A stretch of DNA of 64,000 nucleotides from Rostrohypoxylon terebratum (GCA_022497145.1 MU385866.1:248001-312000); one strand, 5' to 3'; positions 37,364-50,565 are shown, numbered from the stretch's first letter. The notes: generated by a model not told the origin, from the sequence alone. Translations and numbers: made by a program.

Positions 37364-39306
37364 GGAGCGACAGCGACCCGTGCCGAGTCGTTTGGAAGAG
37401 CCGAGTTAATTGTGCTATCAACGGAAGGTAGCCGTTGGAGCCGTCCGACTAATAACCTAGCAGCCTGGCTTATTGAGCAGTGGCCATGTAAAAGGCAAGG
37501 GAGTCTGCTGCTAGGATTCGTGGCGGCCCCGTCAGAGCTCATCCTGCCCTTCCCGACACAAGTTCACAAAAACCCATAACCCATAACCCATACCCATGTC
37601 TGTGCCTCCTGGGTCCGCCTGGGTCCGCCTGTCAAGACTAGCTTAAGCCCAGCAAAGACCAGCCAAGCCCTGCTGCTGCTCGACCGTATTACGGGACACC
37701 AGATCACCGTGACCCAGGCCACCCAGGACCACCTTAGACACCCAGAGTCCAGACACTCAGACACCCAGACCGGCTAGAGGTACCCAGACAATACGCAGGC
37801 GGGCCAAAAGGTACTTGGCGAACATGTATCCGTCTACAAATCTGTTGGAACACGCATGACAACAAAACTGCATGTCATCATCTACCCGTCGTATGTTATT
37901 TGTTCCCGCACCCAAAGAAATGGAAATATGAAGATCACCGACCTTATTCTGTCCAGACCCAGATTACCAGGACTTATATTCAGGGTGACAGGGCCACCTC
38001 AAGACCACCTGGGGTTATGTAACCGAACGTCTTCATAGTACATGCATACATAGTGCATGCCTGACCGGTCCTTAAAGGTTTAGGTACTCTTATCCTGATA
38101 TCACACAGACATTTGGCGACCCGCCAACATGCCTCGGGAGAGTCCCCCTCGAACATGAGTTCTAACCTTTCTAACCCTTCTAAAGCCTTTTGCGTCTACT
38201 AAAAAGGTGGGAAAGGTGGAAATGGTGGAAAGGGTGGATATTACCAAAACATGCAAAATGCAAAGTCCGGCCAGACAAGACGAAAGACTATTAGTAGAGA
38301 AAAAAAAAATTATTACTACCTACCTAGGCATGTCCCACATTTATTGTGGAAATAATTATGCCGGCTTTATGTACGGGGCTTACGAAATCACCCGTTCGCG
38401 ACTTCTTGCACCCATGTATGGTGAAACAGGGGTATACATACGGAAAGTGGAGGTGCAGTTTTCCACACCGAACTGGCAGACTACCTATTACTACCTAGGC
38501 ACCTGTCGAACCCATGTACTTCTTGCCCTAGGGCTAAGACCACACGTGAAATTGCTTTGTGGCAATCGGAACGCCTCTCGCAGCTTCCGTAATCATGATC
38601 ACCTGACCGTCTGAAGTTGTTACGCAGTAAGAACATCCATTTGAATGCATGAAGTTTCTTGTGATACTACTACTTCGCTTATCTATCCTGCAGGAGATAC
38701 CAGTAGTACATAGTACATAGTAATATCAATTGTATCCATTGGAAGGTTAGAACTTAGAAGGACTTCCCCAATTTATTCCCGTATTTCAAATATTTCAAGT
38801 ACTACTAGTCTACTACTACATCATAATATGTCTCCATCTTCAAAGTCAAAACCCAGTCAAAACCCCAGTCAAAAGCCGAGAAGATATTCGGAACAATTTG
38901 TCCAACCTCGAAGAAAGGAGGGAAATCTGGATAGAAACACTACAACCTATGTACGTGAAAAGCTCAGGGTTTACGACTACGCACTATACAACGTATTATA
39001 TTCTGATATATTGTATTTCTTACTCCGCCTTATCCGCCATCCATTTATTTTGACTACTATGTAATACTATCCCCACGCACACTTGAATTCGCTCCCATGC
39101 TGCCAGACTCCTAGTGTCTAATAGTGTAATAGTGCAATACTGTAGTAGTAGGCTCGCTCCTTAGACCTACACAAAATCCGGAGTGGACCTCGGGATTGAT
39201 ATTCCCCCTGTCGGCGACCCGATTATCATAAAACTCTTACCAAGGGTAGGACTTGAAATATGGGTAACCACAAGTGTGCTTTGGACTCTGGAGCCACCCG
39301 GGCAAA

Positions 39307-39363
39307 CCCAGGTCACCAAGGCCACACCAAGGCCACACCAAGGCCACCAAGGCTAGACCTGGG
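39307..39363. repeat. Tandem ACCAAGGCCAC array between inverted repeats
   Basis: About 3.5 units of the 11-bp ACCAAGGCCAC (39315-39353) lie between CCCAGGTC (39307-39314) and its exact reverse complement GACCTGGG (39356-39363). The whole could fold as a hairpin with the array in the loop. Confidence 0.8.
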
Positions 39364-39733
39364 GCAAAACGGGGAAGTGTCAGGAGAAAGTGCAAAAGCG
39401 CAAAAAGACGTATACCTAAGCTATTGCTAGTATTATGTTTACGAAGTACGCATCATCAGATTTACTATGTATGATGCTACTATGTACCAACTGACAGATC
39501 ACTGCAGATTACAGACTGCAGAGTCAAGACTGATGTCCAATCTGCTAATACAAACTTATCAATAATATCAATAATATGAAGAGTCTTCAATATCTTTGTG
39601 GGTAAGCATTGATTGACGTTACACTGAACCAATCAACGGCAACGAAGCTCGGACTAACTTTTACCAAAGTTCATCGTATTATCCTCTGTCGTAATAGTCA
39701 GTATTAGTATCTGTTGTATTAATATGTATTATG

Positions 39734-39786
39734 GCTACTCCTACTGTTACTACTATTACTGCTACTACTGCTGCTACTACTACTAT
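39734..39786. repeat. Imperfect (CTA/CTG)n trinucleotide repeat
   Basis: Run of CTA, CTG and TTA triplets in intergenic DNA, upstream of the terpene synthase. Confidence 0.8.
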
Positions 39787-40937
39787 GGCAAGGCTGTCGT
39801 TAATACTGCCATGTAGATGTCATACCACCGTACGATACACTATGTGTGTTAGCTGTAATAGTGCCGTACGTTAGCCATCACGCTAACCAATCGTCCTAAC
39901 CGGTCCTAATGTCGGATTTCTGCTTGAAATCTCTTGGCCATCTTCTCATCTCTGTCTAAAAGATGACTTAAGAATAGCGGACTTGGTTCCTTAGTCGGCG
40001 ATTAGTGATTACTAGTCAGAGGAACGATCGAAGTTGGAAGTTGAAGAAGTGGGTGTGGATTTGTTCTCCTGGCCTTCTACTGCCTACAATACACTTGGCC
40101 AATGATCGAGTTTTGGTTACCTATCTCACATAGCGTTAGTAGAGCCGCCGCCGGACCGCGGCTGGTTTTCAACTAGCACCTAATCCTGACCTAGGTGTAC
40201 GAAGTAGTATACGCTACGCTGTACTTCTACGTATGATACTACCTACGTATCGACTCTTGTGGCATGTGCTCGGAGAGTTATGTAACCCAACTTACACCAT
40301 GGATGTCACGGTGCGAGTCTCATTGGACGTTCTTGGAATTTTTCTAGATATCGAACACGTCCAGGATGCGACGCCCGAACGAAGCCGTCCAACTCTTCCC
40401 GCAACCGGACCGTGAAAGTGGGCAACAATAGCTTCGTGCTGTCCCATGGGACAAACAGATTAGACCGTACCACCGGCCTGGTCATGAAGGATCCAGCCGC
40501 TTACGTCTACTCATGCGTTCTTCGAATCTAGTCGGCTAATATGCTAATCCTCTTCGACCATCGACTTCCAGGAGTGGCATGTGGTCTTTCCATTTAGAGA
40601 CGTCACGCCGCATTAGGTGATACCGATAGGTAACCTTCTTTACTTAGATTCGCAAGATTGGCGCTCTACAGTCTCCTCAGCTTCCAAGGTTGTCCTTGCT
40701 GGCCAGTTATCACGAAAGACGGAGCCAAGTTTTTAGTTTTAAACTACTGTATTGAGTCCCAACGGAGGGGAGCGCCCCATTCTCTGCACTCATATAGAAG
40801 AAGAGGCTTGTCCCTAGAATACGTCTTCAACATATTCGTATCTATCTCGTGTTCATGGTCAATTCCTTCTTACGACCTTCTATACCTTACATAATAATAA
40901 GCTAAAGACCAGATCAAGCCGAGACTCAACCGACAAG

Positions 40938-42432
40938 ATGATGGCCACTACTCTTCTACGTCTCGCGCGGCGGACGCATTCTAAACTTCGTTCTATATTC
41001 TCTCACTCCCGGCTGGCCCCCAAGGCTACCGTCGCAGACCAAAGCGCCTCCCAGGAGTCTAAGGCTAAGGCGAAACAGCAAGGACTTTGCGGTGAAGCCT
41101 TGGTCCTAGCTTCTCAGCTTGATGGCAAGGCTTTCCATCTACCGGATCTCTGGCAAACGTTCTCAGAATGGCCGCTAGCCGTGAACCCACACGCAGAGAG
41201 GCTCGAGGTCCTGGTTGACACGTTGCTGGAGCGCATCATCACCAATGAGAAGAAGCTCAAGGCTTTGAAGCAAGCTAACTTTGGCCGTCTCATCTCCCTG
41301 TAAGGCGGTCTACCCCAGTCCCCCTTCCCCCTTCCCCCTTCCCCGAATTTTTCTCCTGGGAAAAGTTTTAGTAGCTTTTTTTTTTCTTGTTCTAACGTGC
41401 CTGTTCCCTGCATTTAGCTGGTATCCCGACGCGGAATGGCCCGAGCTCGAGATTGCCGCGGCCTACTCTGTGTGGATCTTCGTGTGGGACGACGAGGTCG
41501 ACGCAGGAGACACTGACGTGTCGAACGACGAGGAGCTATCCAGAGCCTATTACAAGAAATCTCTAAGCACCATCCATAACCTGCTAGGCCTTGATCCCAG
41601 CGAGGAGGGCGAAGAACAGGTATTCGAAGATGACAAGTCATTACATCCTAACATGACACTTTTTGCCGATGTCGGGCGCGGAATGCGCAGCGCGACAGAC
41701 AAGATTCAGAGAGAGCGTTTCTACCGCGAATTGGAGAATTTCATGGTTCAAGTTGGCGTGGAGCACGTTCATCGGATGAGAGGTTCCATCCCGACGGTGG
41801 AAAAGTACATCGAGATTCGCTCAGGGTCCGTTGGCTGTGCCCCTCAAATTGCCATTACAGAGTGAGTAGCGTGAAACACGCCCCATCATCTTAGATCTAC
41901 CAACTCACCATCAATAGTACCATGCTTAAGGTCAGGCTGCCCGAATCGATAATGGAGTCTCCGGCAATGAAGGCTCTCTGGAAGGAGACCGTTGTCATAT
42001 GTTTTGTTCTTAATGACATATACTCGGTCCAGAAAGAAATAGTAAGAAACCTCCCCCTCTCCCCTCTCTCTCTCCCCTGTCGCCAAATAAGATTTTCACA
42101 GGCATACTGACGCCAATTGCTAGGCACAAGCATCGCTCTTGAACCTTGTTCCAGTAATGTTCAAGAACTGCGATCCTGCAAAACAGAGTCTCGATACCGT
42201 TACGCACGATGTTGAGGTTCTCCTAGGGGATTCCATGAAGAAGTTTGAGGAGGCGGCAACCTCTCTCACGGAGATGACAGCCGATGATGCACAAGTAAGC
42301 AAAGACACGCAAGCATTCATTAAGTGGTGTCGTTATTTCATTACTGGTGTTTTACAATGGAGTCTGGAGTCTAAAAGGTACGGGATGGCGGAGTGTTTAC
42401 AGGAGGATAAATCTCTAAACATAGTGCTTTGA
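40938..42432 (+). CDS. Class I terpene synthase (probable sesquiterpene cyclase)
   Basis: Ionises and cyclises a prenyl diphosphate, most likely farnesyl diphosphate; the product is unknown. Exons 40938-41299, 41418-41861, 41918-42041 and 42124-42432 join in phase to 412 residues. Metal-binding motifs are intact: DDEVD (145-149, the DDxxD site, in WIFVWDDEVDAG) and NDIYSVQKE (301-309, the NSE triad). The pyrophosphate-sensing Arg/Gly region YIEIRSGSVGC and the C-terminal RY pair (395-396) are also present. There is no transit peptide or second catalytic domain; the first 35 or so residues are basic and are perhaps a short disordered extension. A second ATG follows at codon 2. Neighbours are an NLR-like gene and FZO1: no P450, prenyltransferase or transporter lies within the window, so it looks like a stand-alone enzyme. 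Confidence 0.92.
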
Positions 42433-45400
42433 ACACATTGGGACGGCGTTTGGACTCTGGATATCATCATATACGACCATGCATCATCATTTTCTTATAT
42501 ATAGTAAACAACTTACAATCGTTTAAACTATATGGTCCTATGTTCATTTGATTTGGAGATTTGCATATTTGCATATTTGAATTTTATTTATTTTTGTCTC
42601 GTAATTGCTTCACCAATATAGGCACTGCGAGACTACGAAGGATGAGAAGCAAAGCGTATGTAGGAATTTTCCCGTAGGAACTTTTTGGGTGTGAGACATG
42701 TAGCTTAAAAAAAGCTCCGGTACACAAGGTGAGACAAAATGGTCAGCAATGTCGTCGACTAGGCTGTACGTAGTATGTAAGCGCAGAGTTGACGACATCC
42801 GATGTTGTCACGTTTTTACACCTTGCTGCATATCAGCTATACTATAGTTCAGCTATAATAGTTGCAGGGTTCCCTTCCTGAGCATCAGGTCGACTTCTCG
42901 CTTTTGCTACCGATTCCGGACGAGAGCCCCATCCGACTTGACAACCTTGGATATCTAGCAAACATTAGTATAGCTTAGTATAGCTGATATAGTCAGTATA
43001 GCCAGTAGTATATTACCTACTAATACATAGTATGTAGTGTAGCGCTCACCAAGTCATCCAAGTCATCCAAGCAGCCAAGGTCAGCAAACCGGGCAAACAA
43101 CACAAACAAGGTCAGCCGGGACGGACGGAGAAGGTCAAAGAATTGATTTGTCATATTGAACAAATAGGGGCACTCGAGAAGAGTATGTGACTGTACAGCA
43201 TAGCTAGCTGAGATAATACGATACGATGGTCATCACCGCTAGTGTTGGTGTTGACCTACATAGTATGTAGTAGGTATGTAGGTAATATGTACCTAATATT
43301 GTTTTCCTTCGCCACTTCTTTCCTACTAGCTTCAATGTTTTTCTTTGCCAGCCTTCTCTAGCGACAATTCATGGACCGAGGCGTCCGAGGCGTCCGAGCG
43401 AGGGCCATCAGTTCCGATTTTGAAGTTGGCTAGGAGCGGCCCGAGCCGGGGTTCATGGGAAAAAAGAAAAAAAAAAAGGAAAGAAAAATAGACACCCTAC
43501 AAACGCCCAGACCCGACCCGACCCGCCGAGATAATGGCAAGGAATTACCTGGTAAAAATGCAATGGAACAAAGCTGAACGACCATTGCAGAAGTCCATCC
43601 CGAGTTGTTACCCGTCCTACCCGTCCTACCCATACTTTGAAGAGAAAAATAGTAATAACGAGGCTTCAAGGGTTACATGTCACTGCGAAGATATCCATGG
43701 ATGCTGTACAGCCTATGCGAAGTCTTGATCCCCTGATTTCCGCGTGCTGCGGCACGACGTGTTGTTCCCGGCGAATGCAACCATTTCCCATGCAGAACCC
43801 AGACAGAACCTAGCCGGTTGACGTGATTACATGAGATTTCAGCGATTCACACGATTTTTTAACCGATTTAACTTCTTACCCTTACCCTCCTTACCCTCCC
43901 AGGTCCCCAGACGCCCGGACGCCCAGACGGAATCTTCCCCGGCGCCCTCCGCTATGCCTTATCCAGTATTACGCCGCCTATATGAACACGAGAATGTTAT
44001 GTAGCAGATGTAGCAGAGTCCAACATCGTGGTTTTCGTCACTTTTTTCATCATTTTACGTTTAAAAAGAGGAGAATACCTAGTAGGTGGTCATCTTCGCA
44101 TCGGTCCTATCAAAATTACTATCCCCCCCCTCTTTTCCCTCCCCCTCAACCCCTTTAAAGCCAAGGATCTCAAGTTCGCTAACTTTTGCCTCTATTTCGG
44201 TCTCGTTACTCTCCCGCTCTCACTTCACGATCCCCCCCAAAATCCTCCTATGCTACTATCATGGATGCATCTTTTCCTTGTCCTTGTCCTTGCCCTAGCC
44301 CTAGCTACTAGCCATCACAGATCCGTGCTACTACCTAAACCGTACCACGTGGTTCCCGTCGAAGTCCTACTGAAGTGAATTTTCTTCAGATCGCCGGCGC
44401 TATTTCCCAAGCAACCCCGCCAGCCCGCCCATGCAGCGCCGGTCCCCTTGAGCTGAATCGTCCAAGTCGCAGCTACGATAACGCTAGCTGCGACGGCACT
44501 GGGATGCCTTCCTCCCGCTCCTGCATTTAACTCGTAGCCGCTCTTTAGTTAAGCCCTGCTGCAGAACTACTACTCGACTATTACTACGTACTACTAGGAT
44601 ACTAGGTAGGCATGCACGCATGTATGAATTGTTTGTCTCCAAGGGAATGGTAAAGAGGTTACATACATGCATGTGCGAGCTTAGTCTTCCTGGCTACTGC
44701 ACATATCACACCCTCTCTCTCGCTCTACGGTCCATAGTACGCGAGAAACCAACCCTCTAGCAGATAGACCGGCAGCGTATACTAAGTAATAATCTACCCA
44801 CCAGAATTTCGCCTGCCGCCGACGCTCTCCTCGCAAGCGTCCGTATAATCCCTCAAGAAGGGCCATCTATCGGGTCACACGAACCCGCTAGTGTAATCCG
44901 GATTTTGTAATTTCGCTAAGTCTCGTCACCCAAGTAACCCATAATCCCCCTTTCCCCCCTCCCCCCCTCTCTCTCCGTCGATCTGCGCGATGTGCGAGCT
45001 CATAGTTCGTCCCAAACTTCTCGCCTGCATGTGCGTGGTGCGTGGAACGGCATATCTATCGATGGGGCCAGGGAGCCAATCAAAATTTAAAAAAGCAAAT
45101 TAATAATGCTTATACTCTTTTTTGGCTTCGCCGCTTTAGTACCTGTCTACATACATACTATGGCATACTATGTATGCAGTCGACACGCTCGAGGCTTTTC
45201 CTCTACACTACTACTACTATTGAAAAAAAAAAATTAGAGTGGTGGGAGAGCACAAAGATGCGATTGGGTCAGCTCATCTCTTTCTCACCGATACATTTTT
45301 TTGGTTTGGTTTGGTGTTGATTTAATACCGTACCAAGATATCGACCTGCATGTGTCTGTCTATCTATGCCCAAATCATCTCGTATCGTCATATAAGACGG

Positions 45401-46935
45401 TGGGCTGCTCACTTAAAATTCAAATACTCCTTACGACCGACAATAAAACGGTGAGAATGACTGCTTGGCTATGAACACGCATTCATTCAAATGTAATACT
45501 ACTTTAAGTCATTAAAATAAGGGCTGGGAAAAAGCCACTCGATACATTTCAACTATATCATGTTGGCTATTGGCCATTATCTCAAAATTTTTGTCCAATA
45601 TTCTCATCTAATGTGTTGAAATTCACCTTCATTTGATCATCGTATACCTCTCATTTTTGAAACAGGGTAACCAAAACCAGAGAGGGCAAGTAAGATATTA
45701 ACATCATGCTTTGTGGCCATGAATCCATGATGAAGATATTCCTAATTTACCGAGCCCTTCCCCAAAACTAAATAGCTCGTTGCTCCCCTGTGACCAAGAA
45801 ACAATGTTTCCCATGTGCCTGTTTGCGCGGGCTCTTTTCGTCCAAGGCATTGATCAAATCTAAATATCGACGAGATGACAGTTATAATATCGCTGAGCTA
45901 TATACCTATCCCAACGAAACATACACATAGTAGTCCAAAAACACTAGCAGCTTCAATGCCATGAGGGCTATTATGTTGTTTCAGTATTTACGGCAACATC
46001 CGAATCAAATATTACCGGCATTGTGTTTCAATATCGCTCCCGGGCAAGCATCTGAATAGTGGCAAAGGCATATTCCGTATTGTATGAACCTCATAAAACC
46101 ACTAATTATGAATCAACTGCCGAAATGTCAAAAATAAAAACATCCATTGCGGGGAAATGATGTTTTAATTATGTTGAGAACATTCGATACTATCTTGTCA
46201 TTGAGTGGTTTTGAATCTTCACCGGTCTTTTAGACTAAGGAGCCAAAGGAGACGCGAGGAGGCGTCGTATCCTGATTTTACTCTTTTCACTAAAGATATT
46301 CCCTGAAATATGTTGGTTTCTACCTACCTAGGCTTCAATAGGTATGTTGAGATTCCTGCTTGAATTTAGAAATGGAAAAAAAAATCAAAATTTTCGAACG
46401 CCACGATGTATTCAATTTCCGGAGTCCGGAGGGGGTGTTGTACAACCGTGGCTGCATTCTAGTAATTACGCCTGCCGAGGCAATTGTAGATGTCACAATT
46501 TGATATGTTGGATACGTCATGTCCCTCGATATTTCCATTCTACGTGTGTCTGAATGTCTGAATTTGCAAATAAATCCTATTTTTTGGGCCATGATTCAGT
46601 AAAGCTAAAGGATACGTACAATCGAATCGAGGAGGGAGTAAAACAAAACCACAGACCACAAACCACGAGTAGAAGAGTAGAGCTTATTCTCATTCATTCT
46701 TCGTTTAGATTCTAGACGCCTAAGAACCATAAGCCATTCTACGTCCCTCTCCCCATTTTTTCGGTTGCCCCCTTTTTTCATAATCGTCCGTCGTCCATCA
46801 TCTACAATCCGTCGCCACGGCCGTGAAGGGGAGAGATGTGACAATCTCTTCAGGACAAACGAAATGGTTTGCTCGTAATTCGACTAGGTTCCCCTAAACG
46901 CCATTCCTGTGCCACACAGATAAATAAGTCTTGTC
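42433..46935. other. Gene-poor intergenic region (terpene synthase / FZO1), 4.5 kb
   Basis: Converging 3' flanks with no supportable gene. Contents: TATAG-rich direct repeats at about 42967-43013, CATCCAAG/CCAAGG repeats around 43051-43085, an A-rich tract at about 43459-43490, three ACCCG units at 43511-43525, and pyrimidine-rich DNA around 44120-44290 and 44940-44975. The open frame at 44028-44378 is mostly pyrimidine-rich low complexity. The stretch 45400-46600 is AT-rich and featureless to my reading. Confidence 0.5.
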
Positions 46936-49740
46936 TCATGCAATGTTCATACCGGGAGCTCCTTGAGGGTGAGGATGCGCCTCGAGATCGATATCCTCAA
47001 CAAAGGATCGTTGATGGGCACTCTCTCGCACGAGGTTCCCGAAGTACTTGAGCGCCACCTCACTTTCGCCGCGGATCTTGAGAGTTTCCTCCCGACGCTT
47101 GCCGAGTTTTTCCACGGAGCGGGTGAGATCTACGCGGAGGTTGTCCGCTGGGAAGCGGAGAACCTTGCGCACGGAGCCAGAGATGCGGGTGCTGTTTGCG
47201 TGAACATAATCCATTTCTGCCAGTCGTGCCGAGATCTTGCTGTTAAGACGGTGAGGAAGCGAGTTCGGTATTTGCTGGATAACATAAGCTGCGGCAGAGA
47301 CGGCTAAGGGCAATAGTTAGTAATGATTCAAAAGTAAGATACTGTGATATAGCATACCTGCTAGGACGATACCAGGGATGATCAGTTTTCGGAGGTTATC
47401 GCTGCCAATGATTTTCATAGCATTAATTGTGTGATCCATCCATCCCATACCGCCAACCAGCCTTCCGCCAATAGCAGTAGCGACTGTCAAGGCCATACCT
47501 GTGCCAGCCATCTTCTCCTGACGTTGCAGTAGTGACGACCAATCAACGAAGTCCGTTAGCTCAGTAGGTACGTCGACCTGCTTCGCAAGCATATCACGCT
47601 TCCTTCGGAACATGACATCGGAGCGGAAGTTGAGGTCGTGGTATTCGTTGCCAAGATGTAAAATGCCAAGCTGTTTGATAACGTTGACGCCATCGACAGC
47701 CCTGGTTCGGGCATAATCCTCACAAGACGCGACAGATTCAGCAATTCGCGATAACATTGCCTCTTTAATTTCCTCGGCGTAATCGAAAGCGTAGAATAGG
47801 CCGTGGTAAGGTACGCCGAGGTTACTCTCGCTGGCGCTGGCAATTGCGGAGTTAAGGGAGGCTCGGGTGTGATCGTAGATATCCTTGCATGTTTCCTCGA
47901 TAGTGTGATCTGCGTCGTCGCCGACAGCAGCAATTGCTTTGCGGGAAGACTCGAGCTGAGGCTCTATCTCCTCAAGTTCCCCGACGACTCGGTCGAATTC
48001 GGACTGGGCTATCTCGTTGTTGACATTGGCAAGTACATGAAGATCGTTTAGGATATTGAGGAGGTAGGTTCTGGCCGGGGCAAGCTTAGAACGGGCTCTC
48101 TTCTCCAAAACAAATCGCCGTAAGGACTGCTCTAGTTTCTTAAAATCTTCAACCTTTTCCTTATCCTTGCCTTTCCCCTTAGGGTCATCATTAGGATCGT
48201 CTCCGCCTCCGCTCGAGCTGCCGCTCCCACCTCCATCTGGACCGCCAGGAGGCGATGGAGCTGTCGGGATGGCATTGCTGGATACGAAATGCACAAGTTC
48301 GCTGGATTCCTTGAATGTTCGAGGGCTTAGGCCGTATACCTGGTCTAGGATTAATTTCTGGCACCGTTCCTTATCTCTGATCAGATCATAGCCGTTGACG
48401 ACCATGAAGATGTACGCCTTCTCTGCCGCCGCAGCCCAGATAAACTCCTTTGCAGACTGAGTGAAGTGGTTTGCAGCGGAAACCACGAAAACGACCACAT
48501 CGATTTCTTCCTGTCTCGCAAATACGGCCGTCGTCTTCGTCGTGTCGGAGTTGAGTCCCGGGGCGTCAATTAGGGCAATGTCGACTACGCCGTTGTTAAG
48601 CAACGACTCGTCGATGGTTCGCACATCCTTAACGTAGACTTTGCACTGCATATATGTCTCGTTGTCAAGGACAATCTTCTCTAATTCGTGCAGGGGGAAA
48701 ACGTCGTAGGTCGACTCGTCGTGACGGTTGTAGATCGCATTCATATGAACCGCGTGGACCTCTTCGATACCTGCATTCTCTTTCGCATCCAAGACCTCAC
48801 AGAAGATACTAGTGCAAGGTTGTTGATCCTCCGGAAGAACCTTGCGACGTAGCAGCGCGTTACAGAATGTGGACTTTCCGGCATTCAGATCTCCGGTCAC
48901 CAAAACCTTGCTAGATGTATCCTCTATTCGTTCGCGAAGGAGGAAGAGATGTTTGATACTGGACCTGATCTTGCCGTCGAGTAGCGCCGCAATCGATCCT
49001 TTCTCGAGGGAGTGAACTAGCTCTGTTTGATGTAAAGCGCCTAACTTGAGATCCAACTTCAAGACCGAAAACTCTTGAGCGATCTGTGGGGTAAACAATC
49101 TGGGGCTGTCGACTACACTCTTGTTTTCGGCATCTCGGCTAGATTCAGCTTCAGCATCCTCAATACTCGTCATGGTTCGTCTCAGCGGCTTAGGATGATA
49201 GGCAGACGACGAGTCTCCGGCCAATTCTCCGGCTGCGGAGAAGGTATGTGGCAATCCGGGACGTGAAGCGGGTCGGTCGGAATCTGCTCGTTGGACGGAG
49301 GGATAGTGCGCGGGCCAGGAAATGTTCATCTCCTGTAGACTTTTGAGGAGCTCGACGACTCGGCTGATCGAGCGAGTTAAAGCTGCCTGATGCTTGTTGT
49401 ACCATAGCTGGTGAACAGCGGCTGCTTGGTTCCGGTGGTCAGTCTCCGGACTGCCGGTAGATTGGCGATGGAAAGGCATGTCTCGCGATAAAGTGGGATC
49501 GGTTCGTTGGGAGCCAAAAGGTCGCTTGGAAGAGCTGGAGCTGGTATCACCGTCTATAAGGCTGCCGCCGTAACCTGAATCGTCGTCTATAAGTGACTGT
49601 AGTCTAGTAGCGTGCTCTGATGTCGATCCATTGCCGACAGTCATATAAACTGGTCGTCCGGAATCGGGCGGAGTTGGTGTGGTGTCGTCCTGTTCGCGGT
49701 TCTGGCCACCGCGACGGGCCTTTCCCTTGCCTTTACCCAT
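46936..49740 (-). CDS. FZO1: Mitofusin, mitochondrial outer-membrane fusion GTPase FZO1
   Basis: Dynamin-like GTPase tethering and fusing mitochondrial outer membranes. Exons 49740-47358 and 47303-46936, 916 residues. The first 220 residues are low-complexity and Ser-rich, with a predicted helical segment (ISRVVELLKSLQEMN). GTPase motifs: G1 GDLNAGKS (283-290), the G2 Thr in QPCTSIF, G3 DAPG (392-395), G4-like VNGYD (about 448-452). A Gly/Ser/Pro- and then Lys-rich insert (about 493-530) interrupts the GTPase region. Two closely spaced membrane segments occur near 745-770 (MALTVATAIGG...) and 785-808 (IIPGIVLAGAVSAAAYVI, crossing the intron). After them comes the C-terminal heptad region (NLRVDLTRSVEKLGKRREETLK), as expected for Fzo1. 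Divergent from VPS2, 825 bp apart. Confidence 0.95.
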
Positions 49741-50565
49741 AGAAGCAGAATATTATCCTGACTAATCGGGTTGGTTGCAAATTAAAATGACGAACTCATG
49801 GGCGTCACCGGCTTTCGAAGGTTGTGAGCGGAGTCTTGGTTAGGTGGTGATCCAAGGTTAGGTTGGGGTGCGTTGTGTGGGTTATGAGGATGGGTGGTGA
49901 ATGGTGAGTGGTGAGTGGTTAATAGTGGTGAGTTGTAAGTGGGTGGTGATACTTTTTTCTAATTGAACCATGAGGCGAAAATTGGCGGTATGCCCACTGA
50001 TTGATAAGATCTTCTGATTGGTCACTGTGTAGTGCTGTACCTAAGCCTTTAAGGTACTGTGGACATTGTGGACATACCTACTGCTAAGCTACGGCCTGCC
50101 AACTGCCAAATTCGCTGGGATCAGGGTACATAACGAAGCTTGGTACGCACATGCTTACGCACTAAAGATGTCATTCATTATATTTGCATGAAATATTATG
50201 TAAGATTTACCTATTACATGCATTTAAATCACTATAGCGAAACCGCGACAGTTACATATCCTCCTTACCTAGGTACTTATCGTCACTTGTTGATCCATTC
50301 AAGGCCATGCCATTCAAGGTTCCAAGCTTTCCATCAATCATCATCCGCCAGGCAACATAATTCCCACCATTTAGAATAATACCAAACAAGAGAGACCCGT
50401 TACTCCAAGGCTCCTGTATTTGTACCAACAGAGGGTCTCAATATATACCCCTCCATCCGAAATTCTTGAAGATCTACGACTTATCTTCCGAGGACCAACG
50501 GTCGTGACAAGATACGAGCTCAACAGAACCCCAATCTCTAGACAGAACTGCTCGATCTTGTAGCC
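49741..50565. promoter_or_regulatory. Divergent upstream region of FZO1 and VPS2
   Basis: The only upstream DNA available to both genes. On the FZO1 side there is a run of GGTGAGTGGTGA-type repeats (about 49893-49949; CACTCACCACTCACC in FZO1 sense), probably within its leader. An ACCTAGGT palindrome is at 50277-50284. No TATA box or known factor site was assigned. Confidence 0.4.

Larger units (their letters stand above)
37364..40937. other. Repeat-rich intergenic region (NLR / terpene synthase), 3.6 kb
   Basis: No gene supported. It contains many short tandem repeats: CCCATAA-type units at 37572-37596, CCTGGGTCCG units at about 37607-37630, GGTGGAAA-like units at about 38205-38238, the hairpin-flanked array at 39307-39363, and a CTA/CTG trinucleotide run at 39734-39786. 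An ACCTAGGT palindrome is at 40189-40196. Open frames at 38207-38614 and 39274-39474 fall in this low-complexity DNA and have no recognisable product. Confidence 0.55.

Noticed and set aside
37572..37596. CCCATAACCCATAA units resembling telomeric repeat
   Set aside because: Only three units, not the TTAGGG/CCCTAA sequence of filamentous fungi, and internal to the window among ordinary genes.
38207..38614. Open frame of 135 codons between the NLR-like gene and the terpene synthase, considered as a possible NLR partner
   Set aside because: No family resemblance, begins in a simple GGTGGAAA-type repeat, and lacks gene-like structure; not a known effector type.
44028..44378. Open frame of 116 codons with a hydrophobic product
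   Set aside because: Lies in pyrimidine-rich low-complexity DNA; composition alone gives runs of Leu, Pro and Ser. No splice context and no recognisable domain.
40938..49740. Terpene biosynthetic gene cluster including the NLR-like gene or FZO1
   Set aside because: No P450, oxidoreductase, transferase, transporter or regulator is adjacent; the neighbours have unrelated functions.
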